In this document: in pieces, positions 1 through 9,300 of the stretch
Layout: every line of letters begins with the position of its first letter
Numbering within the stretch: the stretch's first letter is position 1
DNA from: CBDDKU01 sp965230375
GTDB taxonomy: Bacteria > Bacteroidota > Bacteroidia > Flavobacteriales_D > Cryomorphaceae
Assembly (NCBI GenBank): GCA_965230375.1
Contig: CBDDKU010000006.1
Span: 281,048 to 345,047, forward strand
Length of the DNA stretch: 64,000 nucleotides
Direction of reading: 5' to 3'
The notes under the pieces: generated by a model
The model's database searches: none
What the model saw: the letters and a program-made list of their open reading frames with translations, nothing else
What the model was told of the DNA's origin: nothing
Position numbers and translations under genes: made by a program

Positions 1-210
1 GTTTGGAGCTCCTTCTGGAGCGCTCTTTGGCGTAAAAGCAGACCAGTCAGGTTTTGAATCACGTACATCCAATGCGATGGTGCCTTTGAAACCATCATCT
101 GATTTTGCTGTCGTTTTTTCGCTTTTCTTTTCGGCAGGCTGGCAGGAGGCGAGAATTGCAATTCCCGCACAAATCGCCGCGGTACGCCAAGGTAGTTGGC
201 TGATGTTCAT
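1..210 (-). CDS. Sulfatase-family lipoprotein, N-terminal part (cut by window edge)
   Basis: Seventy codons run off the left edge of the window. The N-terminus is a lipoprotein signal: basic start, hydrophobic stretch, and lipobox LASC with Cys at residue 23, followed by a Lys/Glu/Thr-rich linker. The following residues IALDVRDSKPDW and then PEGAPN resemble the segment that precedes the first metal-binding strand of arylsulfatases (alkaline-phosphatase superfamily). The catalytic Cys/Ser motif is not in the window, so activity is inferred from this segment alone. An in-frame upstream ATG at 246 would add 12 residues. The shorter start gives a more typical signal peptide and is preferred. Confidence 0.6.
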   Translation of the reverse strand, partial: MNISQLPWRTAAICAGIAILASCQPAEKKSEKTTAKSDDGFKGTIALDVRDSKPDWSAFTPKSAPEGAPN

Positions 211-377
211 AGTCAAGGTAGATTGATTTGCAGCAAGTTTACTCATAATAGGACGAAGAGCTGATAAAACTGGGATAAAAGCTTTGTTGGAAATAGCTAT
301 TGGCTGAATTGACAAATTTCAATGAACCAGCAGCAATATTCACTTCTTGACTCGTAAACTGAATAAGTACCCTGAAA

Positions 378-416
378 TAAAAAAGCCCCAAACTGCTTAA
401 AGCAATTCGGGGCGTT
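378..416 (-). terminator. Rho-independent terminator after the cold-shock gene
   Basis: An imperfect GC-rich hairpin spans 385-413 (arms GCCCC/GGGGC extended by AAACTGCTT/AAGCAATTC). On the minus strand it is followed by a run of T. It lies about 20 bp past the cold-shock gene stop. Confidence 0.8.
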
Positions 417-436
417 TCAATAGTTCACTTGTAAGG

Positions 437-631
437 TTAGTCGATAACCTTCACGTTAGTAGCGTTAATACCTTTGCGGCCTTGAGCCGTTTCATAAGAT
501 ACCTTGTCGTTATCTCTGATTTCGTCGATAAGACCACTTTCGTGTACAAAAATGTCTTCTCCTCCGTTAGCTGGGTGAATAAATCCAAACCCTTTTGTGT
601 TGTTGAAAAACTTTACAGTTCCTTCGTTCAT
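437..631 (-). CDS. CspA-family cold-shock protein
   Basis: This 64-residue single cold-shock domain protein has the normal length for the family. It carries both nucleic-acid-binding motifs, RNP1 (KGFGFI, about residues 13-18) and RNP2 (DIFVH, about 26-30). Such proteins bind single-stranded RNA/DNA in the cytoplasm and melt RNA secondary structure. The gene starts 32 bp after the DEAD-box helicase stop on the same strand and ends in a clear terminator. The two RNA-remodelling genes may therefore form one cold- or stress-responsive unit; that link is inferred from position. Confidence 0.95.
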   Translation of the reverse strand: MNEGTVKFFNNTKGFGFIHPANGGEDIFVHESGLIDEIRDNDKVSYETAQGRKGINATNVKVID

Positions 632-663
632 GATATATGTGTGTTAAATAAATACGTGATTAA

Positions 664-1869
664 TTAATTGACGAATGTGTAGGCCATTCCTTTGTTTCCG
701 GCTCTACCTGTTCGTCCTATTCGGTGTATGTAACTGTCCATTGTCAATGGCAATTGGTAATTGATAACGTGGGTTACATTTTGGATGTCAATACCGCGGG
801 CAGCCACATCCGTAGCTACAAGCACTTTGGTCTTGCCCTGTTTAAACTGTTCTATTGCCTTGTTTCTGTAATTCTGTGATTTATCACCGTGAATCATTCC
901 GCTCGGCACCCCAGATTTGCTCAGCTTCTTGCTCAGCCTATCTACCAATCGCTTGGTTTCGGCAAATAGAATCACCTTCTCAAAGCTTTCGTTGTTGATG
1001 AGATCCAACAGCTTCCCAAACTTATCTTCCGTTGGTCCCACTTCTATGATGTCTTGCTCTACCGTGTTGGTCGATGTCGTCCCTTGACTCACCTTAATTT
1101 CTATAGGACGGTATACCAGGCTATCGATGATTTTGCGCTGCTTCGGATCTACAGTAGCAGAGTAAAGCAAGGTCTGCTCTCTATTCTGCATGCGTGCCAC
1201 CATTTTCTTGATGTCGTTGACAAATCCCATGTCCAGCATCCGATCAAACTCGTCGAGAACGAGCACTGAAACATCTTGAAAGCGAATGGCGCCACGGTTG
1301 GCCAGGTCCATCAGCCTTCCAGGAGTACCTACGATCATGTGGCTTCCGCGACGTGCTTTGGTCAAATCCTTCCCCATCGCTGTACCACCGATATAGCACG
1401 ATACAAAGAGCTTCATCCCGTGGGTCAAACTCTTAAACTCGCTTTCTACCTGAAGCGCTAGCTCTCTGGTTGGTACCACCACGAGTGTAGTAAACTGATC
1501 GCGTGGATTCTGCGCAAGTCTTTGGATTAGCGGAATGAGAAAGGCACCGGTCTTACCTGTACCTGTATTGGCAACGCCAATCATATCCTTGCCTTCTAGA
1601 AGGCTTTTATAAGATCGGCTTTGTATTTCTGTCGGGGTAGTGTAGCCCTTCTTGTCGATGTTATGCTGCAACTTTTGATTCAGTTTAAACTCACTAAACG
1701 ATCCCGTAGCAACTGGTTTTGATTCAATAGCTGATTCAGCTTTTTTGATCAATGACTTTGGGTCAATTGAAGACACCGCCTTTTTTCTGGTTTGGTGCCG
1801 TCTTCTTTTTTGCATGCTTCCACCCGTATTATTGGGCTTGCGGCGATTTTTATTTCTTGTATTGTTCAT
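664..1869 (-). CDS. DEAD-box family ATP-dependent RNA helicase (DEFD variant)
   Basis: This 401-residue protein holds the two RecA-like domains of a DEAD-box helicase. Visible motifs in order are a Q-motif region (about 58-83), Walker A ANTGTGKT (100-107), Ia PTRELALQ (about 133-140), Ib GTPGR (181-185), motif II (206-209), SAT (237-239), motif V ATDVAARGIDI, and motif VI HRIGRTGRAG near the C-terminus. Motif II reads DEFD instead of DEAD; the catalytic Asp-Glu pair is kept. The N-terminal 35 residues are Lys/Arg/Asn-rich and likely bind RNA. There is no long C-terminal extension. It sits directly upstream of a cold-shock protein gene, consistent with a role in RNA unwinding at low temperature or in ribosome assembly. 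Confidence 0.95.
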   Translation of the reverse strand: MNNTRNKNRRKPNNTGGSMQKRRRHQTRKKAVSSIDPKSLIKKAESAIESKPVATGSFSEFKLNQKLQHNIDKKGYTTPTEIQSRSYKSLLEGKDMIGVANTGTGKTGAFLIPLIQRLAQNPRDQFTTLVVVPTRELALQVESEFKSLTHGMKLFVSCYIGGTAMGKDLTKARRGSHMIVGTPGRLMDLANRGAIRFQDVSVLVLDEFDRMLDMGFVNDIKKMVARMQNREQTLLYSATVDPKQRKIIDSLVYRPIEIKVSQGTTSTNTVEQDIIEVGPTEDKFGKLLDLINNESFEKVILFAETKRLVDRLSKKLSKSGVPSGMIHGDKSQNYRNKAIEQFKQGKTKVLVATDVAARGIDIQNVTHVINYQLPLTMDSYIHRIGRTGRAGNKGMAYTFVN

Positions 1870-1886
1870 TATTGTTTTGTTTGATG

Positions 1887-1907
1887 AACAGTCTTTTTTC
1901 GACTGTT
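1887..1907 (-). other. Short inverted repeat between desaturase stop and helicase start
   Basis: The arms AACAGTC and GACTGTT are perfectly complementary and separated by 7 nt. They lie immediately after the desaturase stop and 18 bp before the helicase ATG. On the minus strand no T-run follows, so a strong intrinsic terminator is unlikely. It could be a weak terminator, an attenuator or a protein-binding site. Confidence 0.35.
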
Positions 1908-1908
1908 T

Positions 1909-2943
1909 TTAGGCTGCTCTTCCTAGTTCTTTGAGCATCCTAGAGTGACTCTTGATTGCTCCGTAAAAAGAAGCTTCAGAGTTATAAGGAATATCAAATT
2001 CCTTGGCCGTTTTCATTACGATAGGAGCTAGTTTCCTGTAATGGATGTGGCAAATGTTTGGGAATAAATGGTGTTCGACTTGAAAGTTTAAGCCACCTAT
2101 AAACCAGGTCAAAACTCTATTTGTAGGACAAAAATTAGTGGTAGTCACCATCTGGTGCACCAGCCTATTCGTCTCAATTTCGCCTTTTTCATCTGGCGAT
2201 GGAAATTCCAGATCAGGCATGACGTGGGCAATTTGAAACACCGTAGAAATGGCCATTCCAGTTACAAGGTGCATACTAATAAAGGCTAGAAGAACCATCC
2301 ACCACGAGAACGATGTAACTAAAATGGGGAGCACTAGAATGAAAGAAAAGTAGATGACTTTCCAGATTATTATATTCCAAATCCGGCTGTGATATGCTCG
2401 CTTTGTACGGAGTAGTCCGAATTCGTAGTATCGTTTTGCTCGGACAAAATCTTTGGATGTAACCCACGAAAGTGTAGCGAGTGAGTAAAAGAACCACGTA
2501 TAGTAATGCTGGTATCTATGAACTGCCTTGCCAGGTCTATCTGGCGAGAACTTCAAGAATGGTGGCGTATTGATATCATCGTCACCTTGATGGATGTTGG
2601 TAAAGCTATGGTGAAGTACGTTGTGTTGAAGCTTCCACATACTGGCATTGGCTCCAACCATATTCAGGGTCAGTCCTAAAATTTTATTGACCATTCTATT
2701 TTTTGAATAGGAGCCGTGGTTGGCGTCGTGCATCACGCCCATGCCTATTCCAGCCATACCTATGCCGCTGATCACGTATAGCATGAATAGTAACCAAGTC
2801 TGATGGAATGGAATAGTGAGAATGATAAGAATAGGAAGCGCGAACAGGCAAAGCATGAAGACGGTTTTTGCCACCATCGATGAATTCCCGTATTTGGAAT
2901 TCCCGCTTTTCTCAAAGTAATCTGAAACTCTTTCCTTGAGCAC
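1909..2943 (-). CDS. Membrane fatty acid desaturase (acyl-lipid/CoA, front-end type)
   Basis: This 344-residue integral membrane protein carries the three histidine boxes of di-iron desaturases: HDANH (72-76), QHNVLHH (106-112) and QVEHH (288-292). The third box starts with Gln instead of His, as in front-end (delta-5/6, linoleoyl-CoA-type) desaturases. Hydrophobic segments around residues 25-70 and 190-240 fit the usual four-helix layout with cytoplasmic active-site loops. It would introduce double bonds into membrane acyl chains. It lies upstream of a helicase and cold-shock gene on the same strand, which fits homeoviscous adaptation to cold, but co-regulation is only inferred. Substrate and regioselectivity cannot be read from the sequence. 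Confidence 0.92.
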   Translation of the reverse strand: MLKERVSDYFEKSGNSKYGNSSMVAKTVFMLCLFALPILIILTIPFHQTWLLFMLYVISGIGMAGIGMGVMHDANHGSYSKNRMVNKILGLTLNMVGANASMWKLQHNVLHHSFTNIHQGDDDINTPPFLKFSPDRPGKAVHRYQHYYTWFFYSLATLSWVTSKDFVRAKRYYEFGLLRTKRAYHSRIWNIIIWKVIYFSFILVLPILVTSFSWWMVLLAFISMHLVTGMAISTVFQIAHVMPDLEFPSPDEKGEIETNRLVHQMVTTTNFCPTNRVLTWFIGGLNFQVEHHLFPNICHIHYRKLAPIVMKTAKEFDIPYNSEASFYGAIKSHSRMLKELGRAA

Positions 2944-3362
2944 TTTTGAGAAATCAGCTTGAGCTGACCTGGAAAATGTAATTTTCTTTATGGAACTGTT
3001 TTTAGTTAATCAATTTCATCTTGCATTAAATAAGTAAGGCCAATTGATGCAGTACAGCATACAACACTGTGATGCGATTGGCGGTGAAGTAGAGATGAGA
3101 GTGATAACCTAAACTAGGGAATGTCTTATAGATACTGACCGGAGGAATTCTTAAAATTCCTTTACTGACTTAATGATACGGGTAAAACTTTTTTTACCTG
3201 TGGCAAAGGACGATACAAATATTGGCTATTCCTAATAAAAGTATGGAAATCGCAAATTAACATAGAATCTTACCACGTTAAACAAAGAGCTGGTTAGCGA
3301 ACTTCCCACATCATAGGTTTCCAATTCAGAATTTGTATATTTAACTAGTAACCAATCAAATC
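2944..3362. other. Divergent intergenic region, no gene
   Basis: These 419 bp separate the minus-strand desaturase from the plus-strand giant-protein operon and should hold both promoters. A TATATTTA sequence at 3336-3343 is one base off the -7 consensus TAnnTTTG for the operon, but I see no matching -33 TTG at the right spacing. I see no coding frame or RNA gene. Confidence 0.4.
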
Positions 3363-6300
3363 ATGGGCTATAAAACTCGGCAGCTTCTAGTTTGCCTGTT
3401 TTGTCTATTCGGCATTTCGGGTTACGCCCAGTTGGACGTTCAGCTCAATATTAACCCCAATATTTCACCCTATTTATACGAATGGGAAGGCGCCGGAGCA
3501 CAAGATATTTTGGTGACCGTGCAGAATCCCCAGACCAGTCAGGTACAGGCTATTTTTAGGGTTTGGGTTTTGAATGGTGCTGGTGAAGAAATTGGTAATT
3601 CCAGCCCGGGCGACAGTCCTGTCGTTCCTATCGAACCCGGGATGTTCACCGCACCCCTGGCTGAGTTGTTTCCCATCTCAGCACTCAACTATGAAGGAGA
3701 TTACGAGACGGAAATAGTCCAGACTGGGAAGCTTCCAGAAGATAACTATACCATGTGCATTGAAGCATTGCAGCCCAGCACATTGCAACCCTTGTCGCAG
3801 ACTTCATGTGCATCATTTAACGTGATGGGCTATCAGGATCCTTTCAATATTTTCCCTCCAGATGGCCAGGAAGTAGAGCTGTCCGTAGTTCAAGACATGG
3901 TTTTTCAGTGGAGTAGTGTAGTGCCCGTACCGAATTTCGGAGGAATCTACCAGTTTTCCATTTACGAAGTCTTTCCTGGGCAAGACCCTGTTGAAGCCTT
4001 GAACGTGAACCCCTCCATTGTATCAGAAGAGATATTTGATGAAACACAGTTTCTTATGCCGCTGGACTATGCTCCTTTTGAGCCCAACGAGGGAGGGTAC
4101 GTTTGGAATGTTCGAGCTGTAAACCCTGGTGGTGAAACGTACACTGAGCCCAATGGGCAGAGCGAACCATCTGTGTTCTATGTGAGTGATGGAACCCAAG
4201 GTGAATGCACCTGTGTTTCTTGCACCCTGACTGGAATGAGCATGTTCGTAAACGGTCAAGAGAGCGCTTCTCTACAAGTTCCCTCCAATTCAGCGGTTAG
4301 CTTTGTTCCCCAATACGATGTGGTTTGCGATCCAGACGATTGCCCGGTAGTTTTCGATGGATATTTAACAGCTACCTATTCTTCTCAGCAGAATCCCGAT
4401 CAAACGTTCCAATTGCAAGCTGGAGAAGAAATAGTCTTGCCCGGATCTGGCTTGCTCTATATTACTTGGAGCGGCTCAGCAACTTGTGATGGAAGCATTT
4501 GCACTTGTGAAGGTACCTACGGACCTGTGCAATGGCAGGTGACTTCAGACGAAGTCACAGACCCGACGGGTGGCACTTCAATCAAGGATGGAGAAGAGAC
4601 GGGTGGTACGGGTGAAGACATGTGTGAATGTGGACCATGCTCGCTACAGTCCTTGTCTATTCTGCAAGATGGTCAGCCACTGGATGGTGAGAATCTTCCG
4701 ATTGGAACTCCACTTACGATCAATGCTGAGATTTCAGCGTCCTGTGTTCCTGAGTCGTGCGAGCCACTGGTAAACGGATATTTTAAGGTTGGTTATACCC
4801 CTCAAGGTGGATCCTGGACTGAGCATGTTTTAGCCGACGAGAGTTCAACCTTTTCTATTCCCAAGGGCGTTTCTATGCTCATTGTTGATTTTGTGGGAAC
4901 CGTCTATTGCGATGGCCAACCTTGCCCATGTGATGGCGTGAACGGGCTCGAGATTTTTGTCAACCCATATCCAGTTACAGGGGGACCACCGGACCCGATT
5001 CCAGACCCTGAGAATCCGGGGGAGCCACCGCCTGAAAAAGTTCCACCAGACTCCATTGAGATGGCTTGTAATCCGCTTATAAAGCGATTGGATCCGGCAA
5101 CTCCCATCGACTTGGGCATGGTTCTCGAAGAACCTGAGACCTTTCCATTCCCGCGAGCAGTTCCCATTCATGCAGAGGGAATTGATTGGGACTACGCGAT
5201 CTTTGAATGCGATGGTTGTGAGGGCGGTAAAAGCCGAATTCAATATCCGGTGAAGGATAGGATGAACTGGGGTGCCTACAGATGGCGGATTATCTCAGGG
5301 CTGGGCTCTTTGAATGATCCTTTTTCAGCTGATTCCATTCAGAAGGCAGAAGAGAATAAGCAGGCGATCTTAGATGAAATCGATAAGCTGAATAAGAAGC
5401 GCGATGAGCTCAATGACAGGCTGGCTAGAGGTATCGCAGCTGATACAGCGCGCTATAGCCAAATGCTTAATGAAGTAAAAACGGCTTATGAAAGCCTGAA
5501 GGAAGAACATGAAGCCATAAAAGACTCGATTGCTGATCTTTCTGAAGCAGAGCAGGAGGAATACGAGTATTTCCAAGACCAGCAAGATACCCTTGGAATT
5601 TTCCAAGACAGTGTTTCCGCGATTCAAATTCGGATTCAGGATTTAGAAGAAAAGCTGTCGAACCCACCGAGTGCGGAAGAAGAAGCCCTGTTGATAGTGG
5701 CTGAAGAAAAGGCCGAGGAATGGCAGGCGGCCAGAGATGATGTTGCCGCCTTTGAGGAGACAATTTTAGAGGAGCGACAAGCTATTGAAGATAACCTAAA
5801 AAGTCTGAAGGAAGCTGAGCGCTCAAGTGCCGATGCTTATGTAGATGCTAGCAATGATATTCTCGCTCAAACCAGGGCCATTACAGAGCTCGAAGAATCG
5901 TTGTACAATACCCCCGAATTGAGAGCATATCGGAAAGCGAGAATTAAATGGAACATACAGTACAATAGCATGTTCGGAAGTTTTGTCTCCGGATATGCTC
6001 CAGAAAATTTGTGGGAGATCAAAAAAGAGAGTATTCGGGATAAGACACTTGAGCTAGCCCTGACTCACCCCGATGACCGGGAAGATGAATACCAGGTAAT
6101 TCATACCGAATTGATGAGCTTCGTGCCGCTCCCCGGACAGGCCTGCGTGGTGCATTCCGAAAATGAGACGTGCGGCTTGTTTGCCAGCGAATTAGTTTCA
6201 GCGACGTTCGACTATGACACAGCCATGTCAAACTTGAATAATAGCGCTTCCTTCTTAGATCCCGCCACTAGAGCTGCTCTGGCTGAAGCTCGCGCTCAGC

Positions 6301-9300
6301 TCGAATCGAGCGAGTCTGCCCTGGTTACTTTGCGCTCCAATGCTGCTCAGGCGTCCATAGCTTACAATGCTGCCGCTGAAGAATCGATCCAACTCCTCCG
6401 CGACTTGGAAGAGCAGAAGATTCAAAAGATTGCCACCATGGATCAGAAGGCCGAAGAAGCTGGTGCAGCCGAAGCGAATTATCAGACTGCCAAAGGTGAG
6501 CGACAGGCAAATTTTGAAGCGAATAAGCTCGGTTGGGAACTAGCCTTGGCGGAAGAACGAAATCGCGAATCCGTCTTCCATAGCAATATATCTGCCCAAG
6601 TAGATTCTATTGTGAGCATCCAAGCCAGACTAGACCTGATGCGCACAGAGCTTCGCAAGCTGGTCTTTGAAGAAGAAGCCCTTCAAGATCAGTTGGATAA
6701 GCTAGAGAATTCGATTTCCAACCTGGAAAGAATTCTCGAAGCCTTGAAAGAGGAGCCAGAGAAAATCGAAGAAGAGCTCGAAGAGCTGGCGAATCGCTTG
6801 AAAGACCTCGAAGAAGAATTGAAGAAAGCCGAAGAGCATCTCGCTAAAGTATCGCAGCCCAAGCGGTTTGCAAGTGGTCCCGAAGTCTATTACATCCCTC
6901 CGCCATTGGAAGAAGTTTTTAAGGTAAATGGGAAAATGCCGACTTTCCAGGAATACATTTCCAAAGTAGATTCTGCAAAAGCAGAGCTTCAAATCGCTCA
7001 AAACAACAAGAGATCAATCCAAAATTACCTGGTGTCTGTCACTGATCAGGTCGCTTGGGAATTGCTAGGGTATAAGAACAACGAGAACCGTATAGCTGAA
7101 CTCGAAGAGAGAATTTCAGAATTAGATCAGGAAATAGCCCAAGCTCAAGGTGAGTTGGCCCTAGAAGAAATGGACGACCATGCTGATCTTCAGCAGAAAT
7201 ACGATGAGGCTAAGGCGAAGCAAAAGGAAGCTGAAGATAAGGCCGAAGAATGTGAAGAGTCGGACTCTGAGCAAAAGCAGAAGGTAGAAGACTTGATCGA
7301 AAGGAGAGATCAAGCTAAGCAGGAATTAGACGAGAAAAAAGAAGAGCTAGCTACGGCTCGGTCACAGAAACAATATCAAGAAGATCTATTCAGAAATTCA
7401 TCAAACACACTTCGCGAGCGCAGCGGAAAAGTGCAGGAAATGCGTTCGGAGATTGTGGCACTTGAGCAAGAGCTCGGAAGGCTTCAAAATGAAAAAACGA
7501 TTGCCAAGGCACAAGATGAAGAAGGATTGGGTGATGATGTAACTGGGGAAGATGCTTTAGAAAGTGAATTGGAATCAGCGGAAACGGAATTGGCCGGCCT
7601 GGAGTCGTCTTTGGCATCTATTGAATCGAGTCAGCAATCAAATGCTCTTGCCTTGAAGAATGCCACCAAATCGGTCTTTGAAGCAGATTCTTTAATGGTA
7701 ATAGCAAGAGACGAATACCTGGCACTTGAAGACTCTCTGGAAGCCGCCTATGAAGAGCTTAAAGAAGGTGCGAATTGCTCCAATCACTGGGCAACTGTAG
7801 CCAAAGAATGGGAGCGCAAAGCAGAAAAAATCAAAAAGGCGATCGATTCGCAGACCCAAGCCACATCAGATAAAATTCAGGAAGATGAAGGCGTTTCAGA
7901 ATTGAATAAACAGAAAGAAGAAGCGGAGGCTCAGTTGAAAGAAATACAAGAAGCCTTGGCAAAAAACGAGAGTTCTGTTTCTGATATTTTGTCCGAAAAG
8001 GCCCAGCGCATTGAGAAGGCAGACGCTGAACTGAAAGCCGCAAAAGAGAAGTTGGAAGAAGCCGAAAAAGCGCTGCGCGATTGGCTCGTGAAGGAGTTTG
8101 AGTCGGTGACTTTCGATGTGGAAATTGAGCTGATCGGAGATGACGAAATCGTCGATAAATGGCGATCAAACGATGGCGAAGTAAAACTCATTCGAAAATT
8201 GAGATACAGCGGAAGCCGCATTCCGAAACTTCAGAACAAGTACGCGAAAGGTAGCATCCCAGAATTGACTACAAACGCTATTTGTCAAGTGACATTGGAT
8301 AAGCTTATCGGTGGCATGCCCGATAAACTAATTCCACCCACACCGCTTGGACCCGAACCGCGAACGATTGCATTGGTGTATGAAAATGGAAAGCCAATAT
8401 GGCCCGAGTGGCCTGTGATACCGCAAGACGAGAAGCGGTTTTTACAGAAAGATGTCCTTCTCCTAGCTTCCTTCTTCACACCCGATTTTGACGAGTTGCA
8501 GTATTACTGTTCGAGTAATATGGACTGCCCTGCGCATCCACCTACTATTGATGGAATAATGGATGTAGGCTCTTACAGCTGGAATTTGGAAGGAAGGCAA
8601 ATCAATAAATCAACCAATTGGAGATACGCCATTTGGGAAACAGCTGAAGTGAACAAGCCACTAAAGGAGAAGAAACAAGAGCTTAAATCATACTTCGATG
8701 GAAATTTGATTGTTGGCGATAATCCGGTAGAGCAAATCTCAAAATACAACGTTGTTCCGGGTGTACTTATAGAGGTTCCTGACACGCTATTTGGAGTGCC
8801 CGATACGACAGTAGAACTCCTTGGAAGGGTAGTTCGGGGTGATCACAAAGGCTTGCCAGCAGAAGAAGTTGAATTTGAAGCTAGATTAATTGCGGGTAGT
8901 AGTACGGGATATGGATTCGATGGAGATAGTCTGAAAACTGATGACACCGACAACCTTGGGTACGCTAAATTGGATTTCGATTTTGGAGATGGCTTCGCCA
9001 AGTTCGAAGTAGATGTCCGTTGGAAGCGAGGTGGTCAAGTGATTGAATCCGATAAAATAATTCTGATCGCTCCCGTATCCATCGATATTCATAAAGTGGG
9101 GCCGGGGCCTCCCGAACTGGCTTGGATCACCGCTGCTCAAGCAGTCGATAAGGGAAGTGCCGACGTCAAAGGCCTGGCTTCAGGTTTACCTGACTGCGTT
9201 TACGATGGTGAAACGGAATTGACTGAAGATTGTCAGCGACAGATGCGCTGTGTTGCCGGTCTCCTAGACTATTACTACGGATTTGTCAATGAGAAAGTGG

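Noticed and set aside
4845..5243. 132-codon minus-strand open frame inside the giant gene
   Set aside because: It is antisense to a clear coding frame, has no recognisable domain or start context, and its composition mirrors the opposite strand.
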